In this document: positions 44,788-52,862 of the stretch, one piece after another
Position numbering within the stretch: position 1 is the stretch's first letter
Layout: each line of letters starts with the position of its first letter
Assembly: GCA_964350245.1 (NCBI GenBank)
Contig: CAYGJC010000003.1
Coordinates: 62,001-126,000, forward strand
Source: JAJACP01 sp964350245
GTDB taxonomy: Bacteria; Chlamydiota; Chlamydiia; Chlamydiales; JAAKFR01
Reading direction: 5' to 3'
Length of the DNA: 64,000 nt
Translations under genes and position numbers: made by a program
Notes under the pieces: model-generated
Databases searched by the model: none
What the model was told of the DNA's origin: nothing
What the model saw: the letters and a program-made list of their open reading frames with translations, nothing else

Positions 44788-45467
44788 TGTTGAAGCCGAT
44801 TTTATCTGCAAAAAAGATCCGTAAGACCTTCACACACCCGGTTTCGGTCGAGGTACTAAAAGGCGTATCATTAGAGGTTTTTCCAGGCCAGAGCATTGCG
44901 ATTATGGGGGCCTCGGGCGAAGGAAAGAGTACCCTTTTACAGATTTTGGGCACCCTTGAAGAGCCTTCGGCAGGAGAGCTGGTCATAGCGGATAAGTCCA
45001 TCACGCATCACCCACCCCCTGTTTTACGTAATCAGCACATTGGCTTTGTATTTCAAGGCTATAATCTTCTTGAAGACTACTCGGTGCTACAAAATGTGCT
45101 CATGCCTGCGTTGATCGCGGGCAAGCCCACCCACAAACATAGCCACGCCTACACACACGCCTTCTCTCTTCTAGACAGAGTCGGTCTCTCCCACCGGATC
45201 CACTTTACAACTAAGCTACTTTCAGGTGGTGAAAAACAACGGGTTGCCCTAGCGCGCGCACTTTGTAATGATCCCGAACTGCTACTGGCCGATGAGCCCT
45301 CCGGCAATCTCGATCATGAAACTTCTTCCCGCATTCATGAGCTCCTTTTCCATTCAGTGAGGGAGCTGAACAAATCACTGATTGTGGTCACACACGACCA
45401 AAGCTTGGCTGAGCTATGCGACCAAAAACTCATTCTCTGTGACGGAAAGCTACAGAGAGAAAAGTAA
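44787..45467 (+). CDS. lolD: Lipoprotein-releasing ABC transporter ATPase
   Basis: This 226-residue ATPase of the LolD/MacB group has Walker A GASGEGKST, the signature LSGGEKQR, Walker B LLLADEPSGNLD and the H-loop VVTHD. The phrase ADEPSGNLD is typical of the LolD/FtsE/MacB branch. Its ATG shares a base with the lolC/E stop. It powers release of lipoproteins from the inner membrane. Outer-membrane lipoproteins in the window, such as the small one at 4383-4514, could be substrates, though this is a guess. Confidence 0.92.
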   Translation: MLKPILSAKKIRKTFTHPVSVEVLKGVSLEVFPGQSIAIMGASGEGKSTLLQILGTLEEPSAGELVIADKSITHHPPPVLRNQHIGFVFQGYNLLEDYSVLQNVLMPALIAGKPTHKHSHAYTHAFSLLDRVGLSHRIHFTTKLLSGGEKQRVALARALCNDPELLLADEPSGNLDHETSSRIHELLFHSVRELNKSLIVVTHDQSLAELCDQKLILCDGKLQREK

Positions 45468-45479
45468 GGATAAGTCACT

Positions 45480-46685
45480 ATGGATAAAACCTTTCTTCAC
45501 TTCCTTGAAGATGAACTCAATCAGCTCAAAGAGACAGGACTTTACAAAGAAGAACGGGTCATCTCCTCCCCGCAAAAAAGCGACATCGAGCTGAGCAATG
45601 GAGCGCACGTCTTAAATTTTTGTTCTAACAACTATCTTGGTTTGGGCAACCATCCTGATGTGATTCGTGCTGCACAAAGTAGCTACGAAAAATTCGGATA
45701 TGGACTTGCCTCTGTTCGGTTTATTTGCGGCACACAAACGGTCCATGTTGAGTTAGAAAAACGGATTACAGACTTTTTAAAAACAGAAGAGACAATTCTT
45801 TATAGCTCGTGTTTTGATGCAAACGGGGGCCTGTTTGAAACTCTTCTTGGCCCAGAAGATGCTGTCATCAGTGATTCGCTTAATCACGCCAGTATTATCG
45901 ACGGCATTCGGTTATGTAAAGCCAAACGCTTTCGCTTCAAAAACAATGACATGCACGATCTCGAAGAACAACTTAAAGCAGCAAAAGAGTGCCGTTTTCG
46001 CCTCATTGCAACAGACGGTGTTTTTTCAATGGACGGGATCATTGCCAATTTAAAAGCGATCTGCGATCTGGCAGATAAATATGACGCCCTTGTGATGATT
46101 GACGATTGTCATGCTAGTGGCTTTTTGGGAGAAAACGGGAGAGGCACACATGAATACTGCGCTGTTCTAGGACGCGTGGATATCATTACCGGCACCCTTG
46201 GAAAAGCTCTTGGAGGCGCCTCCGGCGGCTTTACCTCGGGCAGAAAAGAGATCATTCAGTGGCTCAGACAACGTTCACGTCCTTACCTCTTTTCTAATAC
46301 GCTTTGCCCAAGTATTGCGACAGCCAGCATCGAAGTATTTAATCTGCTAGAAAGAGAGGGTGATGCTTTAAGACAAAAACTCAAGCGCAATGCAGAGTAT
46401 TTCAGACGGAAGATGAGTGCACTAGGTTTTGAGCTTGCGGGTCAAGATCATCCTATTATCCCCGTGATGCTGGGAGATGCAAAACGGACTCAGATTTTTG
46501 CGCAAAAGATGCTCCAGGAGAGAATCTATGTTGTCGGTTTTTTCTATCCGGTTGTTCCGCAACAAGCGGCGCGTATCCGCACGCAAATGTCAGCCGCCCA
46601 CAGCCTCGAGGATATAGATCGAGCCGTCGCCGCCTTTGAGAAGGTAGGAAAAGAATTAAACGTGATTAGTAAGGCAAGCACATGA
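45480..46685 (+). CDS. kbl: Glycine C-acetyltransferase (2-amino-3-ketobutyrate CoA ligase)
   Basis: This 401-residue PLP enzyme of the alpha-oxoamine synthase family converts 2-amino-3-ketobutyrate plus CoA to glycine and acetyl-CoA. It shows NFCSNNYLGLGNHPDVI, FICGTQTVHVELE, MIDDCHASGFLG and the PLP lysine region TGTLGKALGGASGGF. The C-terminal YPVVPQQAARIRTQMSAAHS is typical of Kbl. It lies directly before tdh, whose start overlaps its stop by 4 bases, which supports Kbl over the related BioF or HemA enzymes. The pair would give glycine and acetyl-CoA from host threonine. Confidence 0.94.
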   Translation: MDKTFLHFLEDELNQLKETGLYKEERVISSPQKSDIELSNGAHVLNFCSNNYLGLGNHPDVIRAAQSSYEKFGYGLASVRFICGTQTVHVELEKRITDFLKTEETILYSSCFDANGGLFETLLGPEDAVISDSLNHASIIDGIRLCKAKRFRFKNNDMHDLEEQLKAAKECRFRLIATDGVFSMDGIIANLKAICDLADKYDALVMIDDCHASGFLGENGRGTHEYCAVLGRVDIITGTLGKALGGASGGFTSGRKEIIQWLRQRSRPYLFSNTLCPSIATASIEVFNLLEREGDALRQKLKRNAEYFRRKMSALGFELAGQDHPIIPVMLGDAKRTQIFAQKMLQERIYVVGFFYPVVPQQAARIRTQMSAAHSLEDIDRAVAAFEKVGKELNVISKAST

Positions 46686-47713
46686 AAGCCATTCTAAAAA
46701 AAGAAGCAGCCGAAGGGCTCTGGATGGAAGAGGTTCCGATGCCTAAAATGGGAGCGGGAGATCTTCTCATCAAAATCCTGAAAACATCGATCTGCGGCAC
46801 AGACATGCACCTCTATAAGTGGGACGCATGGGCACAAAAGACACTTCCTGTTCCCTCTATTATCGGCCATGAGTTTGTAGGTGAGGTTGTGGATATGGGA
46901 TCCACTGTCACCGGATTCAAAAAGGGGGACCGTATTTCCGGTGAAGGACACATCACCTGCGGCCAGTGCCGCATGTGCCGTACCGGCAAGCGCGTTTTAT
47001 GCCCGCAAACGCTGGGGATTGGCGTGAACCGCGACGGCTGCTTTGCCGAATATGTGGCGATCCCTGCAGAAAATGCTTTTCTTGTTTCAGCCTCTATTCC
47101 CGATGAGGTTGCCTCCGTCTTCGATCCTTTGGGAAATGCCGTTCATACCGCTCTTTCCTTTGATCTAGTGGGTCAGGATGTACTCATTACAGGCGCAGGA
47201 CCCATTGGGTTAATGACCATCCCTGTAGCTCTCAAAGCAGGAGCGCGCTCGGTTGTGATTACAGATGTGAATCCCTACCGTCTTGCCCTTGCTAAACAGA
47301 TGGGGGCAACCAGAGCGATCAACTTAAAAGAGGAGTCTGTGGCATCTGTCATGGAGCCTCTGGGCATGCGAGATGGTTTTGATGTTTGTTTAGAGATGTC
47401 TGGAAATATAGAGGCATTTGCTTCACTCCCTGCTCTCGCCGCGCACGGTGCTCATCTCGTTCTGCTGGGTATTCTTCCCACAGACGCCACGCTTGACTGG
47501 CATCAGGTGATCTTTAAGATGCTGACAATCAAGGGAATTTATGGACGAGAGATCTTCCGGACATGGTATCAGGTAGCCGCTATGCTAGAAAGTGGCCTCG
47601 ATATTACCCCGGCCATTACACACCGCTTTAAGGCTGAGGAGTATCAAAAAGGCTTTGATGTGATGCTCTCAGGGCAGTGTGGAAAAGTGATTCTAGATTG
47701 GTCTTACCTATGA
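46682..47713 (+). CDS. tdh: L-threonine 3-dehydrogenase
   Basis: This 343-residue zinc-dependent medium-chain dehydrogenase has catalytic zinc ligands in TSICGTDMHLY and IGHEFVGEV, structural zinc cysteines in CGQCRMCRTGKRVLC and the nucleotide-binding motif GAGPIGLM. IYGREIFRTWYQVAAML is typical of Tdh. It oxidises threonine to 2-amino-3-ketobutyrate with NAD+, feeding Kbl. The start overlaps the kbl stop and its own stop overlaps ispA, so translation is coupled across this part of the operon. Confidence 0.95.
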   Translation: MKAILKKEAAEGLWMEEVPMPKMGAGDLLIKILKTSICGTDMHLYKWDAWAQKTLPVPSIIGHEFVGEVVDMGSTVTGFKKGDRISGEGHITCGQCRMCRTGKRVLCPQTLGIGVNRDGCFAEYVAIPAENAFLVSASIPDEVASVFDPLGNAVHTALSFDLVGQDVLITGAGPIGLMTIPVALKAGARSVVITDVNPYRLALAKQMGATRAINLKEESVASVMEPLGMRDGFDVCLEMSGNIEAFASLPALAAHGAHLVLLGILPTDATLDWHQVIFKMLTIKGIYGREIFRTWYQVAAMLESGLDITPAITHRFKAEEYQKGFDVMLSGQCGKVILDWSYL

Positions 47714-48492
47714 TCGATCAGATTAATCAAACATTAGAAACCTTGATTCCTGCCCATTCACCCGACTACAACTCTCTTTTTGAAGGAGCGCGATATACGC
47801 TGCTCGGACCCGGAAAACGGATCCGCCCTCTTCTTACCCTTCACGCAGCTGAAATGCTGGAGCCAGGAAGTGCGGTGCGCGCGCTTCATCCAGCCTGTGC
47901 CCTGGAAATGATCCACTGCTACTCTCTGATTCATGATGATCTCCCCTGCATGGATGACGATGACATGCGTCGAGGGCGCCCCACTCTCCACAAAGTCTAT
48001 AATGAAGGGCACGCTGTCTTAGTTGGTGACTACCTGCTGACCCGTGCCTTTGAGGTATTAGCCCATGCGCCGGGGCTTACTTCCGAACAGAAGATCACTT
48101 TGATTCAAACCCTCTCTCAAACAGCTGGTAGTGAAGGGATGCTTGGGGGTCAGATAATGGATATCGAGCAGCATGCCGACATTGCCCAGCTTCATGAACA
48201 AAAAACAGCCGCCCTTTTTCAATGTGCTCTGCTCTTTGGAGGCATTGTGACAGGAGCTCAGCCTGAGATCCTCACACAACTTGAACAGTTCGGAACCCAA
48301 TTCGGCTCTCTTTTTCAAGTAGTCGACGATATCCTAGATGGTGATCATCCTCTTGGGGAAGAACGCGCTTATGCAAGGCTGGAAACGCTTAAAGCCTCCG
48401 CACTTCAAACACTAGGGAGACTCATCCAAGGTGACTCTCCACTGACAGAAATGACTCATCAACTAGCAGCTAAGGTTCATCATGAAGAGTAA
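47710..48492 (+). CDS. ispA: Polyprenyl (farnesyl/geranylgeranyl) diphosphate synthase
   Basis: I place the start at ATG 47710, overlapping the tdh stop as ATGA, giving 260 residues beginning MIDQINQTLETLIPAH. The first aspartate-rich motif is DDLPCMDDDDMRRGRPT and the second is VVDDILD, both binding magnesium-diphosphate. GPGKRIRPLL and GGQIMDIE are also family markers. The enzyme condenses isopentenyl diphosphate with allylic diphosphates to make short-chain prenyl diphosphates for quinone and bactoprenol synthesis. Chain length cannot be decided firmly from this reading. The next gene starts within its last codons. Confidence 0.9.
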   Translation: MIDQINQTLETLIPAHSPDYNSLFEGARYTLLGPGKRIRPLLTLHAAEMLEPGSAVRALHPACALEMIHCYSLIHDDLPCMDDDDMRRGRPTLHKVYNEGHAVLVGDYLLTRAFEVLAHAPGLTSEQKITLIQTLSQTAGSEGMLGGQIMDIEQHADIAQLHEQKTAALFQCALLFGGIVTGAQPEILTQLEQFGTQFGSLFQVVDDILDGDHPLGEERAYARLETLKASALQTLGRLIQGDSPLTEMTHQLAAKVHHEE

Positions 48493-49087
48493 GCGACTAT
48501 TTGACATTGTCTTTAGTCTGAGCGTGCTCCTCCTTCTCTTTCCGGTTGGGATTCTCATCTCTCTAGGTATTTTTCTTTGCTCTCCCGGTGCTGTCTTCTA
48601 TACGCAAATCAGACTAGGGCGGGAAGGAAAGCCCTTTAAATGCTACAAATTCCGTACGATGCACCTCCAGGCTGAGCGACGTCTGAAAGAGATTCTCCTT
48701 ACAAATCCCCTCTTACAAACAGAATGGCAGGCCCATCAAAAGCTTAAAAGCGATCCGCGCGTTTTTTTCTTTGGACGATTATTACGTAAAACCTCTCTCG
48801 ATGAGCTTCCCCAGTTTTGGAACGTCCTAAAAGGCGAGCTCAGTGTTGTCGGTCCTCGCCCCTACATGGTCAACCAGAGAAAGGAGTTGGGACCCCTGGC
48901 TGAGAAAATCCTATCCGTGCGCCCCGGTGTCACAGGACTTTGGCAAACCTCAGGACGAAGTAACACCACTTTCGAACAGCGCATTTCCCTGGATGCCGCT
49001 TATGTCGATACCCATTCACTTGTATATGATCTTTGGTTGATCTTGAAGACGATTCCTGAAATACTCTTGTTCAGAAATGCGTGTTAA
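48482..49087 (+). CDS. Bacterial sugar transferase (undecaprenyl-phosphate sugar-1-phosphate transferase)
   Basis: This 201-residue protein is the catalytic part of the WbaP/PglC-type family. One N-terminal hydrophobic segment (LFDIVFSLSVLLLLFPVG) is followed by YKFRTM, RLLRKTSLDELPQFWNVL and ELSVVGPRPYM, the characteristic end of the active site. It moves a sugar phosphate from a nucleotide sugar to undecaprenyl phosphate, starting glycan synthesis at the inner membrane. It lacks the four extra N-terminal spans of full WbaP. There are no other glycan genes nearby. Its start overlaps ispA by 11 bases, giving a possible link between prenyl supply and prenyl use. Confidence 0.88.
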   Translation: MKSKRLFDIVFSLSVLLLLFPVGILISLGIFLCSPGAVFYTQIRLGREGKPFKCYKFRTMHLQAERRLKEILLTNPLLQTEWQAHQKLKSDPRVFFFGRLLRKTSLDELPQFWNVLKGELSVVGPRPYMVNQRKELGPLAEKILSVRPGVTGLWQTSGRSNTTFEQRISLDAAYVDTHSLVYDLWLILKTIPEILLFRNAC

Positions 49088-49571
49088 CCCCCTATTGATC
49101 TTTTGTGCAGCTGTGTGTGGAGTTCTTTTTTTTCCCCACTGCCGTCTCTTCTACTTTGCCCCCTACCTCATCCTTACCTTTTATAAGCAGACCCGCTTTG
49201 CTGTTTTATGGAGAGCTCTTGGATGCGGCCTTGTGATCGATCTTTTCTCCTCCACTCCCTATTTTGGGCTAACCGCACTCAACTACACCCTTGTCTGCTG
49301 GATCCTTTATAGCCAGAGGCACAACTTTTTTGAGGACAAACCCTTTACCCTTCCTGTGATGACCTTCCTCTTTTCTGTCCTCTCGACTCTAACCGCAACT
49401 ATTCTTTTTCTCTTTTTTGCCCATCCTGTTCCCCTCTCTTTGAAATGGCTCTTCACAGATCTGTTCTGGATGCCCCTTTTAGATGCCGGATACGCTCTTG
49501 GACTCTCTCTTCCCTTCCAAATTACCTACAAATTGCGTAGAGTGATGAGAGCAAGAAGGAGAGCTCGATGA
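49077..49571 (+). CDS. mreD: MreD-like inner-membrane protein
   Basis: This 164-residue protein has about five membrane spans. The segment CGLVIDLFSSTPYFGLTALNY matches the MreD pattern (G-x-x-x-D-L-x-x-x-x-P-x-G-x-x-A). The length is normal for MreD, part of the MreBCD system that directs peptidoglycan synthesis. No mreC is next to it. Its position next to folD corresponds to CT079 of Chlamydia trachomatis as I recall that gene order. It overlaps both the sugar transferase (11 bases) and folD (4 bases), so it is translated with them. The symbol is tentative. Confidence 0.55.
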   Translation: MRVNPLLIFCAAVCGVLFFPHCRLFYFAPYLILTFYKQTRFAVLWRALGCGLVIDLFSSTPYFGLTALNYTLVCWILYSQRHNFFEDKPFTLPVMTFLFSVLSTLTATILFLFFAHPVPLSLKWLFTDLFWMPLLDAGYALGLSLPFQITYKLRRVMRARRRAR

Positions 49572-50413
49572 TCCTATCCGGAAAGAAAGTCGCTGAAAAA
49601 GTCCATGAAGGCCTTGCCGAGGAAGTGGCTACCTTTTCCACGCCTCCGGGCCTCGCTGTCGTGTTAATTGGTGACAATCCCAGCTCGCACACATATGTCA
49701 ATATGAAGCGGCGCGCGTGCGCCAAAGTGGGGATCCATTCCTTTTTTCACCATCTTCCCCACTCAACCTCTGAACAGGAGCTAATTCAACTTGTTACACA
49801 ATTGAATTCAGACCCCACCATCAATGGCATCCTCGTCCAGCTACCGCTCCCTCCCCATATTAATCCCATCACCGTCTTGCTGGCGCTCGATCCCGCAAAA
49901 GATGTAGACGGCTTTCATCCTGTTAACTTGGGCAAAGTGCTCGCCGGGATGGACGATGGTTTCATTCCGTGTACCCCATTGGGCATCAAGATGCTTTTAG
50001 ATTACTATGCAATCCCTGTAAAAGGAAAAAACGTGGTGATTGCGGGCCGTAGTGCAATTGTAGGTAAACCTCTTGCAGCCCTACTCATGCAAAATGCTCC
50101 TGGGTGTAATGCCACAGTCACGGTTGTGCACAGCCAAACCCGCGATGTGGCCGCGCACACGCGACATGCAGATATTCTTGTTGCAGCTGTCGGTATTCCC
50201 CGCTTCATTAAAGCAGATATGGTCAAAGAGAGTGCTGTGATCGTCGATGTGGGCATCCATCGAGAGGCAGAAGGGCGTATAATTGGAGATGTCGATTTTG
50301 AACCTGTAGAGAAAAAATGCCAAGCGATTACCCCCGTTCCAGGAGGCGTCGGGCCCATGACAGTGGCCATGCTTCTGCACAATACTGTACTCAGTTATCA
50401 ACGTATGCACTAA
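49568..50413 (+). CDS. folD: Methylenetetrahydrofolate dehydrogenase/cyclohydrolase
   Basis: This 281-residue bifunctional enzyme interconverts 5,10-methylene-, methenyl- and 10-formyl-tetrahydrofolate. It shows GDNPSSHTYVNMKRRAC with the catalytic lysine in the YxxxK arrangement, NGILVQLPLPPHI, KDVDGFHPVNLG and the NADP-binding site GRSAIVGKPLAALL, plus TPVPGGVGPMTVAMLL. The start overlaps the MreD-like gene by 4 bases (ATGA). The last 97 bases also overlap the open frame of apbE. Confidence 0.96.
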   Translation: MILSGKKVAEKVHEGLAEEVATFSTPPGLAVVLIGDNPSSHTYVNMKRRACAKVGIHSFFHHLPHSTSEQELIQLVTQLNSDPTINGILVQLPLPPHINPITVLLALDPAKDVDGFHPVNLGKVLAGMDDGFIPCTPLGIKMLLDYYAIPVKGKNVVIAGRSAIVGKPLAALLMQNAPGCNATVTVVHSQTRDVAAHTRHADILVAAVGIPRFIKADMVKESAVIVDVGIHREAEGRIIGDVDFEPVEKKCQAITPVPGGVGPMTVAMLLHNTVLSYQRMH

Positions 50414-51264
50414 TCCTGCTTCTCTGCTTGACGGGTTGTCGGTCTTCAACAGAGCCCACCCGGATAGTCGGAAATGCCATGACAATGCGCTACTGTATCC
50501 AAACCGGTTCTGCTAAACCCGATTTAGAAGAGATTGTTGTTTCTACATTTGAAGAGGTTAACCGCGTTTTTAATAACTGGAATCCCGAATCGGAAATTTC
50601 AAAACTCAACGCCCTCCCCGCTCACCAAAAAATGGAACTCTCTCCCTCACTGGCGACTCTACTTCAGCGAGTAGACCGTCTTGTGACCCTGACAGAGGGG
50701 CGTTTTGATCCGACAGTCGCCTCTATCAAAGAGAAGCTCCTTAAAGGAGAGCTCACCTCCTCCAGCCCCCACGTTGGTTGGAAAACACTCCATATCGAGG
50801 GCTCTTGCTTCTGGAAAGATTATGGGGAGACAGCTCTGGATTTAGGTGGCGCAGCAAAGGGCTATGCCGTAGATCTCATCTCTGAGCGTCTTCAAGCCTC
50901 CGGCTGTCGCAATCTTTATGTAGAATGGGGGGGAGAGATTCGGACAGTCGGCTCACATCCAGAGGGAAGAGCGTGGAAAGTCGCAATCTGGGGGGGGAAA
51001 ACACTCAAAATACGCAACCAGGCGATTGCAACCAGCGGCAGCTACTTTCAAAACTGGACCATTGACGGAGCTCGCTACACACACATCATCGATCCTGCGA
51101 CCCAAAAACCACTACAAGATCCTCCGATCACGAGTGCAACGGTAATGAGCTCCAGCTGTTTTGAGGCTGACGCCTTGGCGACGGCTCTTATGCTTTTCCC
51201 TTCTGTTAAAGAGGCAAAAGCATGGGCGCGAAAACATGGCATCAAAGCGTATCTCTACCGGTGA
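50317..51264 (+). CDS. apbE: FAD:protein FMN transferase lipoprotein
   Basis: This enzyme attaches FMN to threonine residues of target proteins such as the Na+-translocating NADH:quinone reductase, which chlamydiae have. It shows ALDLGGAAKGYAVDLI, ATSGSYFQNW and THIIDPATQKP. A lipoprotein signal (YALILLLCLTGC) precedes the enzyme domain. The only standard in-frame start before the signal is ATG 50317 within folD, which would give an unusual 29-residue Arg-rich leader (SRRRR); a start nearer the hydrophobic core would need a non-standard codon. The true start is therefore open. The end overlaps smpB, on the opposite strand, by 10 bases. Confidence 0.9.
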   Translation: MPSDYPRSRRRRAHDSGHASAQYCTQLSTYALILLLCLTGCRSSTEPTRIVGNAMTMRYCIQTGSAKPDLEEIVVSTFEEVNRVFNNWNPESEISKLNALPAHQKMELSPSLATLLQRVDRLVTLTEGRFDPTVASIKEKLLKGELTSSSPHVGWKTLHIEGSCFWKDYGETALDLGGAAKGYAVDLISERLQASGCRNLYVEWGGEIRTVGSHPEGRAWKVAIWGGKTLKIRNQAIATSGSYFQNWTIDGARYTHIIDPATQKPLQDPPITSATVMSSSCFEADALATALMLFPSVKEAKAWARKHGIKAYLYR

Positions 51265-51707
51265 TTTTTCATGGCACGGTCCATTTCACGTTTTTTCTCA
51301 CGTTCCACAATAGCCTGCCGTTTATCGTGATGCTTTTTCCCCCGGGCACGGCCAATCTGAATTTTGACCCGTCCCTCTTTGAGATAGAGCGCCAGCGGAA
51401 CTAAAGTAAGCCCTTTTTGCTGCACAGATTCCTTGAGGTTCTCAATTTCCCGTTTGTGCATCAGAAGTTTTCGGTCGCGCCGCTCTTCATGATTATGCAC
51501 ATTTCCATAACGATAGGGGGCAATCGAGGCGCCAATCAACCAAATCTCGCCCCCAATAATTTTGACATATCCTTCTGCAAGGTTACCCCCATTGTCACGC
51601 AAAGACTTGATCTCAGTCCCCACTAAAACAATGCCGGCTTCATACTTTTCCAAAATTTCATAATCATGAAAGGCTCGGCGGTTACTGACTAACTCTTTCT
51701 GTCCCAT
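51255..51707 (-). CDS. smpB: SsrA-binding protein SmpB
   Basis: This 150-residue protein starts at ATG 51707 (MGQKELVSNRRAFHDYE); in-frame ATG codons further upstream would add up to 11 residues. It shows AGIVLVGTEIKSLRDN, ASIAPYRYGNV, RDRKLLMHKREI, GLTLVPLALYLKEGRVK and the basic end RGKKHHDKRQAI that inserts into the ribosome. SmpB brings tmRNA to stalled ribosomes. The tmRNA gene is not in this window. It is divergent from dnaN, as I recall from other chlamydiae. Confidence 0.95.
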   Translation of the reverse strand: MGQKELVSNRRAFHDYEILEKYEAGIVLVGTEIKSLRDNGGNLAEGYVKIIGGEIWLIGASIAPYRYGNVHNHEERRDRKLLMHKREIENLKESVQQKGLTLVPLALYLKEGRVKIQIGRARGKKHHDKRQAIVEREKKREMDRAMKNHR

Positions 51708-51761
51708 AATAGGCCAAAATGATACCATGATCGTAATCACTTGACAATTGGAGAATGCATT

Positions 51762-52862
51762 ATGAAATTCGTCATTTCTAGAACCGAATTAAGCCATCTG
51801 ATCCGGAAAATCCAGAATGTGGTCCCTCAAAATGCCCCAATTCCTATTCTTTCGCACTTTTTAATCGAGGCAGAAGAAGATCAACTTGTCTTCACGGCAA
51901 CTGATTTGACAGTAGGAACGCGCTGCTCCGTTCCTGCTAAAATCCAGGAAAAGGGATCCATGACCATCCCCTCCAAGCGATTTTTTCAGCTCGTGCGCGA
52001 GCTCACAGACCAAAACATTGAAGTAGTCGCTGCCGATAGCGAAATGGCGGAAATCAAATCGGGCTCTTCTCGTTTTCGTCTCAATGGCATGGACAAGGAG
52101 GAGTATCCCGCCCTACCCGATCTAAAGGAGGCCACCCAGTTCACTCTTCAAGGCTCCCTTTTAAAAGATATGTTTTACCGCACCTCATTTGCTGTTTCCA
52201 AAGAGGATAACCGGTATGTTTTAACCGGCGTATTGATGCGGATTGAAAAGGGTAAGGCAATCTTTGTCGGAACCGATGGCAAACGACTAGCCAAAACAGA
52301 GACTGAGATTCCTCTTTCACCCGACTTTTCCGGTGAGTATATCGTTCCTCTCAAGGCCGTCGATGAAATCTTGAAGATGATCGAAGATGAGGAATCCTCC
52401 ACTGTCTACCTAACAGACGATAAAGTCGCCATTGAATCGGGAAACACCCTGATGATCACCAAGCTTCTCTCCGGAGAGTATCCTGATTTCGAGCAGGTGA
52501 TCGCCTCTCAAAGTGAAGTAAAGATGACACTACACCGAGAGGAGATGGTCACTCTTTTGAGGCAAATCTCGCTTTTTACCAATGACACCTCTCACTCCGT
52601 TCGCTTTACCTTTCTGCCAGGTGAGCTGATGCTGACCGCTAACTGCGCCGATGTGGGCGAGGGAAAGGTCAGTATGCCTGTCAACTACACCGGAGAGAAA
52701 ATCGATATTGCCTTTAACCCCTTCTATTTTCTTGATATTCTCCGCCACAGTAAAGACGAAACCGTGACCCTAGGGGTCTCAGACTCGTATAATCCGGGTA
52801 TCATCACAGATTCCAGCCAGAGTCTGTTTATCATTATGCCCATGCGCCTCAATGACGATTGA
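51762..52862 (+). CDS. dnaN: DNA polymerase III beta subunit (sliding clamp)
   Basis: This 366-residue protein starts at ATG 51762 with GGAG about 10 bases upstream; an upstream in-frame ATG at 51741 is too close to smpB and adds a non-family leader. It shows MKFVISRTELSHLIRKIQNV, FTATDLTVGTRC, GTDGKRLAKTE and the C-terminal IIMPMRL, the usual clamp end that partners bind. It keeps the polymerase on DNA. recF follows with a one-base stop/start overlap, so the two are co-translated. Confidence 0.97.
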   Translation: MKFVISRTELSHLIRKIQNVVPQNAPIPILSHFLIEAEEDQLVFTATDLTVGTRCSVPAKIQEKGSMTIPSKRFFQLVRELTDQNIEVVAADSEMAEIKSGSSRFRLNGMDKEEYPALPDLKEATQFTLQGSLLKDMFYRTSFAVSKEDNRYVLTGVLMRIEKGKAIFVGTDGKRLAKTETEIPLSPDFSGEYIVPLKAVDEILKMIEDEESSTVYLTDDKVAIESGNTLMITKLLSGEYPDFEQVIASQSEVKMTLHREEMVTLLRQISLFTNDTSHSVRFTFLPGELMLTANCADVGEGKVSMPVNYTGEKIDIAFNPFYFLDILRHSKDETVTLGVSDSYNPGIITDSSQSLFIIMPMRLNDD

